From: Leifsonia sp. NPDC080035 | GTDB lineage: Bacteria > Actinomycetota > Actinomycetes > Actinomycetales > Microbacteriaceae | Length of the DNA stretch: 64,000 nucleotides | Reading direction: 5' to 3' | NCBI RefSeq assembly: GCF_040050925.1 | Contig: NZ_CP157390.1 | Location: forward strand, 2,170,001-2,234,000 | Shown here: piece after piece, positions 16,697-26,436 of the stretch | How positions within the stretch are numbered: position 1 is the first letter of the stretch | Layout: each line of letters starts with the position of its first letter | Notes under the pieces: generated by a model | What the model was told of the DNA's origin: nothing | What the model saw: only the letters and a program-made list of their open reading frames with translations | The model's database searches: none | Translations under genes and position numbers: made by a program

Positions 16697-19395
16697 GCGC
16701 CCGCACGTCCCGGCTCTCCGATGCCGGCCTCGCCGCCCGGTCGCTGCGCGCGTTCCGGGGCGGCCTGCTGCTCCTCGCCGTCGTCGCCCTGATCACCTCC
16801 ACCGCGCTCTGCGCCTGGCCGCGGATCGCGAGTTCGCTGCTGACGGCCGAGCTCCGGCACGAGCTGGTGGAGGCGGGAGCGGGCGGCCGGGACTTCAGCA
16901 CCGCCATCCAGGCGAGCAACTCCGGCTTCGGGCCGGTGCTCGAACCCGTCGCCGTGTGGAACGCACTGCCGGCCACCGCCGTCGCCGCGCGCGAGCGGAT
17001 GCGGCCGCCGCTGCGCGCCGTGACCACCGACGGCGACGTCGCGGCGCGAGCGGCAGCGGGCATCGCTCCGCCGGCCGGGGCCGCGGGCAACAGCCGGTAC
17101 TCCGCCGTCATGGAGGCGTATCGCGGGCTCCGCTCGGCGGCGCGGCTCGTCGACGGCGAGTGGCCGGGGCCGATCGCGTCGCCGCTCAGGCCGGACGCCG
17201 TCGTGCCGGTTGTGATGACGCGCGAGGCAGCGAAGCTGTTCGCCTGGACGCTCGGGCAGGAGCGACGCGCCGGCATCGCCGACGGCGTGCGTCTGAAGCT
17301 GACGGGCATCGTCGAGCCGCGCGATCCCTCCGCGGACTTCTGGGACCTCGATCCGGTGCGCGCGAAGGGCCACTACGTGGACGGCGGCGACTCCGGGAAG
17401 GACTTCGGCGCCGTGGTGTGGCTCGACCCCGCGTCCTGGCCGGTGCTCGCCGCCCACGCGGACGAGACCTCAGCGGCCATCTGGTACCCGGTCGTCCCGG
17501 AACGTTTCACGGTGGAGGGGCTGCCCGCGGCCCGCGCCGCGCTCGGCAACTACCTGGCGTCGCCGCCCGCGGCGACGGTCGGCGGCATCGCGGTGCCGCT
17601 CACGTTCGCCACCAGTCTGCAGCGGCCGCTCGACGACTTCCAGGCGCGCGCCCAGCCCGCGAACACGCTCTTCGCCATCCTTGCCGCCGGTCCGCTGGTG
17701 GTCGCGCTCACCGTGCTCGCGCTCGGCGCGCGTCTCGTGGTGGCTCGGCGGCGGGATGCGCTGCTGCTGATGGCCGCGCGGGGCGCCTCTCCCGCGCGAC
17801 TGCGGTCGAGTCTTGCGATGGATGCGGCGATCGCCTCCGTCCCGGCCGCCGCCCTCGGCCTCGGGATCGCTGTCGCTGTCACGCCCGGCGCCGTGCCGCT
17901 GGCGGTGCCGGTTCTGCTCGCGGTGCTCTGCGCCGTGCTGCCCCCGCTCGCGCTGGTGCTCGCGGCGGGCAGCCTGACGCCATCGGTCGCACGGGCGACG
18001 CGCCCGCGCTGGGCGTGGGTGGCGGAGGTCGTGGTGGTCGGGCTGGCGGTGCTCAGCGTCGTCCTGCTGAGCCGCAGGGGGCTGGAGCCCGCGGGGACCG
18101 GCCTCGGCGTCGACCCGCTCGCGGCCCTGACGCCTGTCCTCGTCGCGCTGGCCGCCTGCGTGCTCGTGCTGCGCGTCACCGTCGTGCCGCTCGGCTGGCT
18201 CGCCGGCGTGTTCCGCCGCGGTCGGGGCGCCGTCGCCCTGCTCGGCGCGTCCGGTGCGCGCGGGTCGCACGCGGGCGTGCTGTGGCCGGTGTTCGCGCTC
18301 ATCGCCGGCGTCAGCATCGCGCTGTTCTCGGTGAGCGTGCTCTCCACCGAGCGCTCCGGGCTGGACGGGGGAGCGCGCGCCCGCGTCGGTGCCGACCTGT
18401 CGGTGACGGCCGCGTCCACCCTGACCGCGGATCAGGTCACGCAGATCGGGCGCATCCCCGGCGTCGACCGCACGGCCACCGTCGAGTTCGCCGGTGGTGT
18501 CGGCGTCAGCGTGTCCGGGCGCACCGAGTTCGTCTCCGGCTACCTGGTCGACCCGCGCCAGCTGGACGCCGTGCAGCAGGACCTGCCGCCGTCGGCAAGG
18601 ATGTCGACGCCGCTGACCGATGTGATCACCGGCCGCACCGGCGCGATCCTCGGCGGCTGGGACAGCCGTATCCCGGTCACCAGCGCCCTCATCGTCTCCC
18701 AGGGCACCAACGTGCATCTCGGCGTGACCGAGCTCGACTTCACCCCCGGCCTGTACCTGCGCGACAGCACCTGGGTCATCATCGACCGCACGACGCTGCC
18801 GGCGTCCAGCGAGGTCACCGGCACGCCGCAGACGGTGCTCGTCTCGCTCGCTCCCGGGGCGGATGCGCAGCGCGTGCACGCCGAGCTGGCCCGCATCGGC
18901 GGTGCCGGCGCGACCGTGGGCGATGCGATCGCCGAACGTGCCGCCCTGCGCGCGTCCCCGCTCGTCGCCGGGACCGAGAGCGTGGCCCTGCTGTCCATCG
19001 CGCTCACCGCGCTGCTCTGCATCGGCGCGCTGCTGCTCACGCTGGTGATGAACACCGCGGCGCGCATCCGGCTCGTCGCCACCCTGCGTACCATCGGGTT
19101 CAGCTCGCGGCAGACCGCCGGCGTCCTCGCCTGGGAGCTGGGACCCGTGCTGGTGGTCGGGCTGATCGCCGGGGCCGTGGTGGGACTGCTGCTGCCGGGC
19201 GTCGTGCTCGGCCCGCTCGACCTGCGCGGCTTCACCGGCAGCCCGGTGCAGCCGGAGATCGTCCGGGATCCGTGGTTGATCCTCGCCGCGCTCGCCGGCT
19301 TCGCCGCCGTGGCCGCCGTCGCGACCCTGGCGGCGCTCGCGGGTGCACGGCGCGCATCGCCCGCCGCCGTGTTGAGGACCACCGGAGGGGGATGA
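16693..19395 (+). CDS. Large FtsX-type ABC permease
   Basis: A 900-residue partner of the upstream permease, with one N-terminal helix (about 18-40), an extracytoplasmic domain to about 315, a central helix group (320-560), a second outside domain and a C-terminal FtsX domain (about 755-890) with the conserved loop RLVATLRTIGFSSRQTAGVL. The GTG start overlaps the upstream stop. Together the two large permeases probably form a heterodimer. The ATPase gene starts 8 nt after its stop. Confidence 0.78.
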   Translation: MSARTSRLSDAGLAARSLRAFRGGLLLLAVVALITSTALCAWPRIASSLLTAELRHELVEAGAGGRDFSTAIQASNSGFGPVLEPVAVWNALPATAVAARERMRPPLRAVTTDGDVAARAAAGIAPPAGAAGNSRYSAVMEAYRGLRSAARLVDGEWPGPIASPLRPDAVVPVVMTREAAKLFAWTLGQERRAGIADGVRLKLTGIVEPRDPSADFWDLDPVRAKGHYVDGGDSGKDFGAVVWLDPASWPVLAAHADETSAAIWYPVVPERFTVEGLPAARAALGNYLASPPAATVGGIAVPLTFATSLQRPLDDFQARAQPANTLFAILAAGPLVVALTVLALGARLVVARRRDALLLMAARGASPARLRSSLAMDAAIASVPAAALGLGIAVAVTPGAVPLAVPVLLAVLCAVLPPLALVLAAGSLTPSVARATRPRWAWVAEVVVVGLAVLSVVLLSRRGLEPAGTGLGVDPLAALTPVLVALAACVLVLRVTVVPLGWLAGVFRRGRGAVALLGASGARGSHAGVLWPVFALIAGVSIALFSVSVLSTERSGLDGGARARVGADLSVTAASTLTADQVTQIGRIPGVDRTATVEFAGGVGVSVSGRTEFVSGYLVDPRQLDAVQQDLPPSARMSTPLTDVITGRTGAILGGWDSRIPVTSALIVSQGTNVHLGVTELDFTPGLYLRDSTWVIIDRTTLPASSEVTGTPQTVLVSLAPGADAQRVHAELARIGGAGATVGDAIAERAALRASPLVAGTESVALLSIALTALLCIGALLLTLVMNTAARIRLVATLRTIGFSSRQTAGVLAWELGPVLVVGLIAGAVVGLLLPGVVLGPLDLRGFTGSPVQPEIVRDPWLILAALAGFAAVAAVATLAALAGARRASPAAVLRTTGGG

Positions 19396-19402
19396 GGGAA
19401 GA

Positions 19403-20317
19403 ATGAGTGCCGTGACCGAGAATGCCCGCGCCGACGCGTCGATCCGCTGCGCCGACCTGGTGCGCATCTTCACCGCGGACGGCGTGGAGGTGCAGGCCCT
19501 GCAGGGCCTGACGCTGCGGGTGGATGCGGGCGAGCTCGTCGCCATCGTCGGCGCCTCCGGGTCGGGCAAGTCGACGCTGCTCGGCATCCTGTCCGGGCTC
19601 GACAAGCCGACCGCCGGCCAGGTGTCCGTCGCCGGCCGCGACCTGCTCGCGCTCTCCAACCGGGAGCGGGTCGACTACCGGCGGCACACCGTCGGCTTCG
19701 TCTGGCAGCAGACCTCGCGCAACCTGCTCGGCTACCTGACCGCCCGCGAGAACATCGCGCTCACCATGTCCCTCGCCCGCACCCCTGACCGGGAGCGCCG
19801 CTCCGGCGAGCTGCTCGACCTGCTCGAGGTGTCGCACTGCGCCGACCGCCGGCCCACCGAGATGAGCGGCGGCGAGCAGCAGCGCGTCGCGATCGCAGTC
19901 GGGCTCGCCAACGACCCGCGCGTGCTGCTCGCCGACGAGCCGACCGGCGAGCTGGACGAGGCGACCAGCGCCGAGGTGCTGGAGGCGATGCGCGGCGTCA
20001 ACAGGGAGCTCGGCGTGACGACGCTGATCGTCACGCACGACCCCGCCGTCTCCGACCACGTCGCCCGCACCGTGCAGATCCGCGACGGCCGCACCTCCAC
20101 CGAGGTGCTGCGCCGCACGGGGGTCACGGCGGACGGCGACGAGCACATCGTGGCCGAGGAGTTCGCGGTGCTCGACCGGGTGGGCCGGCTGCAGCTGCCG
20201 CAGGAGTACCTGACGACGCTGGGGATGCGCGAGCGCGTGCGGCTCGCGCTCGAGACCGATCATGTCGGCGTGTGGCCGCACGCCGCGGGGGAGGACGACG
20301 CCGATGACGACCGCTGA
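19403..20317 (+). CDS. ABC ATPase (LolD/MacB type)
   Basis: A 304-residue nucleotide-binding subunit: Walker A GASGSGKST near residue 50, signature MSGGEQQR near 153, Walker B VLLADEPTGELD near 175. The ADEPTGELD form is typical of LolD/MacB/FtsE-type ATPases that partner with FtsX permeases. The last 60 residues form an extra C-terminal domain (DEHIVAEEFAVLDRVGRLQL onward) that looks like a small regulatory or dimerisation module. A GGGGATGAGGGAAGA sequence precedes the ATG. Confidence 0.87.
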   Translation: MSAVTENARADASIRCADLVRIFTADGVEVQALQGLTLRVDAGELVAIVGASGSGKSTLLGILSGLDKPTAGQVSVAGRDLLALSNRERVDYRRHTVGFVWQQTSRNLLGYLTARENIALTMSLARTPDRERRSGELLDLLEVSHCADRRPTEMSGGEQQRVAIAVGLANDPRVLLADEPTGELDEATSAEVLEAMRGVNRELGVTTLIVTHDPAVSDHVARTVQIRDGRTSTEVLRRTGVTADGDEHIVAEEFAVLDRVGRLQLPQEYLTTLGMRERVRLALETDHVGVWPHAAGEDDADDDR

Positions 20318-21056
20318 GAGCATCCTGGAACGCGACGACGCCGGGCAGGCGCAGCCGATCCTTTCCGCGGAGGGCGTCGGCCGTGTGTTCGAGACCGACG
20401 CCGGACCGGTGGTCGCGCTCGCCGAGGCGACCCTCGCCGTGCATCCCGGCGAGCTCGTCGTCGTGAAGGGCCGCTCCGGGTCCGGGAAGACGACGCTGCT
20501 GAACGTGCTGAGCGGCCTCGACAGGCCGACAACCGGCCGGGTCGTGCTCGACGGCGTCGACCTGACCACCGCGGACGAGGCCGAGCTTGTGCGGCTGCGC
20601 CGCCGCAGCACGGGCGTCGTCTTCCAGGCGTTCGGCCTGATCCCCGTGCTGTCCGCCGCCGAGAACGTCGAGCTCCCGCTGCGGCTGCTGGAAACCCCTC
20701 CGGCCGAGCGGGATGCGCGGGTCGCCGAACTGCTCGATCGCGTCGGCCTCGCCGCGCACGCCAAGCAGCGGCCCACGGAGCTCTCCGGAGGCCAGCAGCA
20801 GCGGGTCGGGATCGCCCGGGCGCTCGCCGCCGACCCGCCGCTGCTGTTCGCCGACGAGCCGACCGGCCAGCTCGACAGTGTGACCGGCCGCGCCATCATG
20901 GACCTGCTGGTCGAGCTGGTGCACGGCAGCGGCGTCGCGGCGGTCGTGACGACGCACGATCCGCTGTTGATGGCCAGGGCCGACCGCGTCGTCGAGCTGC
21001 ACGACGGCCGCCTCGCCGCGCAGCAGCGTCCCCGCGGCCGCCACGCCGCCGACTGA
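20304..21056 (+). CDS. ABC ATPase (LolD/MacB type)
   Basis: A 250-residue second ATPase of the same unit: Walker A GRSGSGKTT near residue 57, signature LSGGQQQR near 160, Walker B LLFADEPTGQLD near 180. I placed the start at the ATG at 20304, which has a GAGGA site 8 nt upstream and overlaps the previous gene by 14 bases. An in-frame ATG 42 nt further up is less likely. Two ATPases with two permeases suggest a heterotetrameric complex. Confidence 0.86.
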   Translation: MTTAESILERDDAGQAQPILSAEGVGRVFETDAGPVVALAEATLAVHPGELVVVKGRSGSGKTTLLNVLSGLDRPTTGRVVLDGVDLTTADEAELVRLRRRSTGVVFQAFGLIPVLSAAENVELPLRLLETPPAERDARVAELLDRVGLAAHAKQRPTELSGGQQQRVGIARALAADPPLLFADEPTGQLDSVTGRAIMDLLVELVHGSGVAAVVTTHDPLLMARADRVVELHDGRLAAQQRPRGRHAAD

Positions 21057-21087
21057 CCGCGCACCTTCGCCGCGGCGCGCTCTCGTT

Positions 21088-21144
21088 ACATTTGCGCCAA
21101 ATCGTGGCTCCGACGTGCGCTCGACACACATTTGGCGCAAATGT
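21088..21144. terminator. Bidirectional hairpin between convergent operons
   Basis: Arms 21088-21102 (ACATTTGCGCCAAAT) and 21130-21144 are perfect 15-base complements with a 27-nt loop. It lies between the ABC ATPase stop (21056) and the minus-strand DUF2264 stop (21163) and probably terminates both. Its arm resembles the hairpin at 13560-13606. Confidence 0.65.
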
Positions 21145-21162
21145 GGAGGAGCGGTTCGCGGC

Positions 21163-23139
21163 TCAGACCGCCACGCTGGTCACGGCCCCGTCGGCCCAGC
21201 GCACGAGGGCGGTCGCCCCGCCGCCGACGGTGCGCACGATCTCGACGGACGGCGCGCCGGTGGGCACGATCCGCCCGAGGTGCACCGCCACCGCGACCAC
21301 GTCGTCCACCCCGACCCCGTCGAACTCCGCCCACGGGACGCTGGTCACCTCCCCGATCGGCGAGGTGCCGCGCTCCTCGTGGACGCGCACGCGTCCGTCG
21401 CCCGCCAGCACGAACAGCCCGGTGAACGTGCCGTCCAGCTCCAGCAGCCCCATCCCGGCATCCGGCGCGTCGGCCACCGCCGCGGGACCGGCTCCGGTCA
21501 GCGGCCAGCCGCTCGCCCGCAGCGGCACGGGCACACCGGCACCGGCCTCGTCGTCCGCCAGCCGCCGTGTCACGCGCACCTCCCACGGTCCGCGCACGAT
21601 GGATGCGGTGCGCAGCACCGGCCCGTCCGTCACCCGCCCGCTGCGCCCGGAGCCGTGGTCGGCGCTGTCGTCCCCGGAGGTGTCCACCCAGTGCGTGCGG
21701 CCGGTGGAGGTGGCGAAGGCGGCGATCCCGTCGTCGCCGACGACGTCCGTCTCGAACCCGGACCGGTTGGTCGTGCGCCCCTCGGCGTCGATCGCGCCGA
21801 TCGAACTGTCCACCGGCGAGTCGACCGTCGCTCCGGTCAGCGGCGGGAGGGTCGCCGACGAGTAGCCGAGGCGCGCGTACAGCGGCGAGTCCGCCGTGAA
21901 CGCGCCGGGCAGGCCGTGGTCGGCGCCGTGGTTCACGAGCCGGACGACGCCGTCCGCGACGGTGCCGCTCACGATCCAGCCGGCCGCCCGGATCAGGCGG
22001 CGCACGTCGCCGCGCTCGACGGGCAGCGGTGCCTCGGTCGCCGTCCAGACCTCGTGGTCGGCGGGGAGCGCGAGTCCGAGGAAGCCCTTCGAGGCCCAGT
22101 ACGGCGAGCCGGACCCGGAGTACGCCTGCGCCATCGCCGGCCACTCGCCGAACAGGCCGACCGACAGCAGGCCGCGCGTATCGACCGCGCCGCGATCGAG
22201 GAACGCCTTCAGCATCCCGGAGGCGCCGCGCCGCACCGTGCCCATCGGCACCCGGGTCGCGCCCGTGATCGCGCCCATCCACAGCGGAGCGGCAGCGGCG
22301 AAGCGGTAGATCAGGCTGCGGCCCTGCAGCACCGGGATCCCGTTGGCGCCGATCAGCGCGACGTGGTCGTCGAGGAAGCGCTCCAGCCGGCCGCGGAACA
22401 CCGGCTCCAGCGTGGAGGCGCCGAACCGGTCGGCGCCCTCGGACGCGGTCCAGAGCAGCGGGTAGAGCTGCATCGCCCAGCCGCAGTAGTAGTCGAAGGC
22501 GCGCAGCGGGCCGTCGGCATACCAGCCGTCTGTGCGGAAGTAGGACTCGATCGTCGCGAGGTCGGCCGCGATCCGCTCGGGGTCGTGCGGGCCGTCCACC
22601 GACGCCAGGAACGTCTCCACCGTGATCCGGAACCACAGCCAGTTGTTGTCCGGGTACCAGCCGCCGGGGGCGTCGGCGAGCCAGGCGGCGACGTTCCGCT
22701 GCTCCTCCACGGACAGCGTGTCCCACAGCCACGGCCGGGTCAGCTGCAGGCCGAGCGCGATGGATGCAGCCTCCACCTTGGCCTGGCCCACCCGGCTCGG
22801 CAGCGGCCAGCGCTCAGGGTTCGCCGGGTCGCAGCCCGCCGCGAGGCCGTCGCGGTACCACTGCGTGAACTCGTGCGGGTCGTCGCCGCGCTCGCCGCGG
22901 GTGCGGAAGGAGTACAGCAGGAACGACCGCGCGAAGCCCTCCAGCCCGTCGCTGTCGGAGCCGTGCGAGCTGGTGATGCCCGGCAGCAGCACCCGGCTGC
23001 GCGAGGCGGAGAAGTAGGGCCGGAGCGAGAGCAGCAGGTGGTCGGCCACCGCCTCCCAGTGCCCGCGCGTCCACCCGGTGTACGGCGAGAGCGTCCGGTC
23101 CTCCGGGGGCAGGTCGATGCGGGCGGGGTCGAACGTCAT
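21163..23139 (-). CDS. DUF2264 family protein, probable glycan-related enzyme
   Basis: A 658-residue cytoplasmic protein (no signal peptide). The N-terminal 400 residues have the alpha-helical toroid look of DUF2264: YFSASRSRVLLPGI near residue 40, FTQWYRDGL near 93, NNWLWFRITVETFL near 165 and DGWYADGPLRAFDYYCGWAM near 205. The rest is beta-rich. DUF2264 proteins are found in polysaccharide-utilisation loci and resemble glycoside hydrolase or lyase folds; their exact reaction is not settled. It is the last gene of a minus-strand unit with a heparinase-like protein and a regulator, its ATG overlapping the regulator stop (ATGA). Confidence 0.8.
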   Translation of the reverse strand: MTFDPARIDLPPEDRTLSPYTGWTRGHWEAVADHLLLSLRPYFSASRSRVLLPGITSSHGSDSDGLEGFARSFLLYSFRTRGERGDDPHEFTQWYRDGLAAGCDPANPERWPLPSRVGQAKVEAASIALGLQLTRPWLWDTLSVEEQRNVAAWLADAPGGWYPDNNWLWFRITVETFLASVDGPHDPERIAADLATIESYFRTDGWYADGPLRAFDYYCGWAMQLYPLLWTASEGADRFGASTLEPVFRGRLERFLDDHVALIGANGIPVLQGRSLIYRFAAAAPLWMGAITGATRVPMGTVRRGASGMLKAFLDRGAVDTRGLLSVGLFGEWPAMAQAYSGSGSPYWASKGFLGLALPADHEVWTATEAPLPVERGDVRRLIRAAGWIVSGTVADGVVRLVNHGADHGLPGAFTADSPLYARLGYSSATLPPLTGATVDSPVDSSIGAIDAEGRTTNRSGFETDVVGDDGIAAFATSTGRTHWVDTSGDDSADHGSGRSGRVTDGPVLRTASIVRGPWEVRVTRRLADDEAGAGVPVPLRASGWPLTGAGPAAVADAPDAGMGLLELDGTFTGLFVLAGDGRVRVHEERGTSPIGEVTSVPWAEFDGVGVDDVVAVAVHLGRIVPTGAPSVEIVRTVGGGATALVRWADGAVTSVAV

Positions 23140-24272
23140 GCGGTCTGGTCTCCTTCGTCCATGGTGGTGGCGGCCGGGATCGACGCGGGCAGCGTCGACT
23201 GGCGCACGTGCAGCTCCGGGCTGAGCGTCACCCGGTAGGCCGGCCGGCTGCTCCCCGCCTCCAGCCGGGCGATCAGCAGGTTGACGGCCTCGCGGCCGAC
23301 GAACTCCTTCGGCGGTCGTACCGCGGTGATCGCGGGGTCGCCGAACCGGGCGACGTCGTCGTCGTAGGCGACGATCGCGAGGTCGTGCGGCACCCGGACG
23401 CCGCGGTCGAGCGCGTGCTGCTCCAGCGCGATCGCCTGCGGGTCGGGGAGCACGATCACGGCGGTCGTGCGGGTGCTCTTCAGGAGCGCGAGCGCGTCGT
23501 CCATCGCCTCCTCCCGTCCCGGCGCGTCGAAGCGGATGCCGTGCAGCATCGCGACGTCGGTCGGCAGCCCGAGCGATTCGAGCGCGGAGCTCCAGCCCCG
23601 GCGCACGTAGCGGCCGGTGGGGTTCTCGCTCTCGATGAAGAGCCCGATGCGGGTGTGGCCGACCTCGTGCAGGTGGTGGACCGCGAGCGCGGCGCCGGCG
23701 GTGTGGTCGGAGGCGACCGAGTCCAGCCGCCTGGCGGCGGCGGCCGTGCGCACGCGCCGCTCGGCGAGCACGACCGGCACCGGCAGCGAGTCGAGCCAGC
23801 GCAGTGTCTCGATCGCGTCGTCGCCGAGGGTGTCCGGCGCCACGATCAGCCCGTGTAGTCCCGGGGTCTTCAGCAGCGCCTCCACCTGCCGGCGGTTGTC
23901 GCGGGAGTCGTAGGTGGATGCGCGCAGCAGCAGGGATGCCCGCAGCTGCGCCGCCTGCGCGCGGGCGCCGTGCACGATCGGCGGCCAGTAGTAGTCGAGC
24001 GAGGGCACGACCATCCCGATCGTGTACTTGGCGGGCAGCGGCGCCGCCGCCGAGCGGACGCCAGTGTCGAGCGAACTGCGGAGGGTGGCGCCGCCGTGGA
24101 CGCGGGTGACCAGCCCCTGCTGCGCCAGCGTGTTGATGTCGCGGCGCACCGTCAGCTCGCTGACGCCGAGCTGAGCGGCGAGCGCGCTGACGCTCACCGC
24201 ACCGTGCTCGCGCAGCTCGTCCATGATGCGCTCCCGGCGCTGCACGGAGTACAGCGGTTCGCGTCCGCTCAT
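23136..24272 (-). CDS. Transcription regulator: DeoR-type HTH with LacI-type sensor
   Basis: A 378-residue regulator. Residues 8-65 form a DeoR-type winged helix (RRERIMDELREHGAVSVSAL, then LGVSELTVRRDINTLAQQG and VTRVHGGA). From about residue 80 the protein changes to a LacI/periplasmic-binding-like sensor (YTIGMVVPSLDYYWPPIVHG, HHLHEVGHTRIGLF, VPHDLAIVAYDDD). It probably represses this locus until a sugar or uronate binds. It sits between the two glycan genes and overlaps both by ATGA junctions, so it should control its own operon and perhaps the divergent importer. Confidence 0.82.
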   Translation of the reverse strand: MSGREPLYSVQRRERIMDELREHGAVSVSALAAQLGVSELTVRRDINTLAQQGLVTRVHGGATLRSSLDTGVRSAAAPLPAKYTIGMVVPSLDYYWPPIVHGARAQAAQLRASLLLRASTYDSRDNRRQVEALLKTPGLHGLIVAPDTLGDDAIETLRWLDSLPVPVVLAERRVRTAAAARRLDSVASDHTAGAALAVHHLHEVGHTRIGLFIESENPTGRYVRRGWSSALESLGLPTDVAMLHGIRFDAPGREEAMDDALALLKSTRTTAVIVLPDPQAIALEQHALDRGVRVPHDLAIVAYDDDVARFGDPAITAVRPPKEFVGREAVNLLIARLEAGSSRPAYRVTLSPELHVRQSTLPASIPAATTMDEGDQTA

Positions 24273-26287
24273 CGGGCCTCCTCGATCGTCGTTGTGATGC
24301 TCCCGGACGCGTCCGGCAGTGCGTAGCCGAGGCGGGTGAGGGTGTCGCCCCACACACCGGAGAGCTCGGGGTCGTCCAGCCGCCACTCCTCGACGGTGGG
24401 CACGATCCCCTGGGCGTCGATGGCGATGCTGTGACCGTCGGCGGTCACGAGCACGCGCCCGCCCCAGACACGCACCTCGCCCGCGGCGACGAGGTGCAGG
24501 ACGGCGGCAGGCGTGGCGGCGCCCGCCCCCGCCGCGCTCGACCTCAGCCGCCAGGTGTCGGTGATCTCGATCCGCCCGGAGCGCGCGAGCCGGAACGACC
24601 GCGTCCACTCCTCGTCCGCCGCGAGGGGATACGCCCCGGCCAGGTCGAGGGAGAGCTCGATCGGCTCATCCGCGGCCGGCGCACGCAAGACGCGGGCCAC
24701 GAAGTCCGGCCCCTCGCCCTGTTCGAGCCCGTGCGGCGCGGGTGCGTTGTGCCAGCCGCTCTGCATCGCCCGGATCCGGTAGCGCTCGGCGCTGAACGTC
24801 TGGCGCGTGTACGTGGGCTTGCCGATGTCGACGAGCAGCGGCCGGCCGCCCGCCGCGACGATGAAGGAGCCGAGGTCTTTGTGGTTGTGGTTCTCGTCGT
24901 TGGTGCCGCCCTTCGCCGCCAGGGCGAGCCCGGACGCGTCGCCCGCCCGCGAGCGGCAGACCAGCAGCTGCACGGACGGCAGCCACACGGACGCCGGGAG
25001 CGGAGGGTCGGCCGGCGTCGCATCCCGCCACTCGGGGTCCGCGAGCGCGCGGACGAACCGTGGCAGCCCGCCCGCCACCGACGCCAGGGGGCGCCCCGGC
25101 CGCCTGGCGCCGCGCGCCCAGTCGGCGACCCGGCCGTCCCCGGTCCGCAGGCCCCACCGGAACGGCAGCTGCCACGGCTCCCCGCCACGGCTGCGCGCGG
25201 GCCCGTCGGCGACGTTGACGTACCAGTCGCCGCCGAGCTGCATCCGCATCGGGAAGCGCAGCACCTCTGCGACGAGCGGCAGGGATGCCGCCTCGAGCCC
25301 GCCGTCGGTCAGCTGGGAGACGAGGGCGAGCAGTTCGAGCATCCGCCCGGCGCCGTTCCACCAGTAGGCGACGCCCTCGTCGATCGCGCCGTCGGCGGGA
25401 AGCGTCGCCACGTAGCGGTCGAGGCTGTCGAGCGCCCGCGCGGTGATCCGTGCGATGCGCTCCGGGTCGTCGAGCAGCAGGACCGCCGCCAGCAGGACGT
25501 TGCTCAGGATCCACGGGTTCCAGTTGTTGACCTCGCGCCAGTAGCCGAGCCACCAGAAGTCGTCGCGCGTCTCGAACGGCGTGAAGACGCGCAGCTCGGC
25601 CTCGTGCCGGATGCGCTCGCGCACGCCGGGCCAGCGGCGCTCCCAGTCCGCGCCGATCACCCGGTCGGCCACCGCCAGCTGCGCGACGATCTCCCCGGCC
25701 CAGAGATCGACGTACGGGGATGCCGCGTCCGGAACGACGAACCCGCGCCGCGCGTTGGCGTCGTCGTGCGCGGACAGCGACCACGTGCTCTGCTCGCAGA
25801 GCACGACGGCCCCGTCGGCGGCCTCGTCCATCCACTCGTCGGTGCGCGTCGCCGCCGCGAGCACGACGGCCCGCGTGAACCGGTGCTGGCGCGCGTACAC
25901 CGCGGCCTCGTAGTGCTCCCGGTCGCCGTCGCGCACGTACCGGGCGAACAGGGACGCGGTCACGTCGGCCCAAGGGAGGCCGCGCTCCGCCTCGGCGTCC
26001 ACCCGCAGCCGATCGATCGTGACCGGGTCCGCCGCATCCCAGACGGCGCGGTCCCCGGCCTCGGGGATGCCGCTGCGACGCCGCAGCCCGTCGGAGCCGG
26101 TGGAGGCGAACCCCGCCCGCAGTGCCGGCTCGCGCATCCCGTCGCCCCAGTGTTCGGACAGCGGCCCCGCGAACGCCGCCGCAACCGCCTCGGTCCCGGC
26201 CGGCGGAGCGGTGTGCGCGCTCACGCGCGAGAACGCGTCGTCACGGTCGGAATCCGCTGCCGTCTCCGGCCGTGCATGGTTCGGCAC
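24269..26287 (-). CDS. Heparinase II/III-like protein (polysaccharide lyase-type)
   Basis: A 672-residue protein without a signal peptide: an alpha-helical N-terminal domain (about 60-360, with NNWNPWILSNVLLAAVLLL near 255) and a beta-sandwich C-terminal domain. The segment KGGTNDENHNHKDLGSF near residue 465 and IGKPTYT near 490 match the catalytic and substrate face of the heparinase II/III family, which cleaves uronic-acid-containing glycans by beta-elimination. A cytoplasmic location implies oligosaccharides taken up by the divergent ABC importer. The substrate (alginate-, heparin- or other uronate-type) cannot be told. Confidence 0.78.
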   Translation of the reverse strand: MPNHARPETAADSDRDDAFSRVSAHTAPPAGTEAVAAAFAGPLSEHWGDGMREPALRAGFASTGSDGLRRRSGIPEAGDRAVWDAADPVTIDRLRVDAEAERGLPWADVTASLFARYVRDGDREHYEAAVYARQHRFTRAVVLAAATRTDEWMDEAADGAVVLCEQSTWSLSAHDDANARRGFVVPDAASPYVDLWAGEIVAQLAVADRVIGADWERRWPGVRERIRHEAELRVFTPFETRDDFWWLGYWREVNNWNPWILSNVLLAAVLLLDDPERIARITARALDSLDRYVATLPADGAIDEGVAYWWNGAGRMLELLALVSQLTDGGLEAASLPLVAEVLRFPMRMQLGGDWYVNVADGPARSRGGEPWQLPFRWGLRTGDGRVADWARGARRPGRPLASVAGGLPRFVRALADPEWRDATPADPPLPASVWLPSVQLLVCRSRAGDASGLALAAKGGTNDENHNHKDLGSFIVAAGGRPLLVDIGKPTYTRQTFSAERYRIRAMQSGWHNAPAPHGLEQGEGPDFVARVLRAPAADEPIELSLDLAGAYPLAADEEWTRSFRLARSGRIEITDTWRLRSSAAGAGAATPAAVLHLVAAGEVRVWGGRVLVTADGHSIAIDAQGIVPTVEEWRLDDPELSGVWGDTLTRLGYALPDASGSITTTIEEAR

Positions 26288-26436
26288 CGGTGCCTCCCTG
26301 GTACGTTTCGTGTCTGTATCTGTTCGAATCGGATCGATTAGTTTGTTTGGTGACGGGTCTGAGTATGTACTGAGTCTCGCGACGACGCAACGACCCGCGG
26401 AAACGTCGCTCGAGGGAAAGGCTGGACCCGGCGGCG
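26288..26436. promoter_or_regulatory. Divergent promoter region of the carbohydrate locus
   Basis: This 149-base gap separates the minus-strand glycan genes from the plus-strand dehydrogenase and importer. It is clearly more AT-rich than its surroundings around 26310-26370. It contains TTCGAATCGGATCGATT (26324-26340) and two CTGAGT copies around TATGTA (about 26369-26385), either of which could be an operator for the DeoR/LacI-type regulator. The exact boxes cannot be fixed by eye. Confidence 0.45.
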
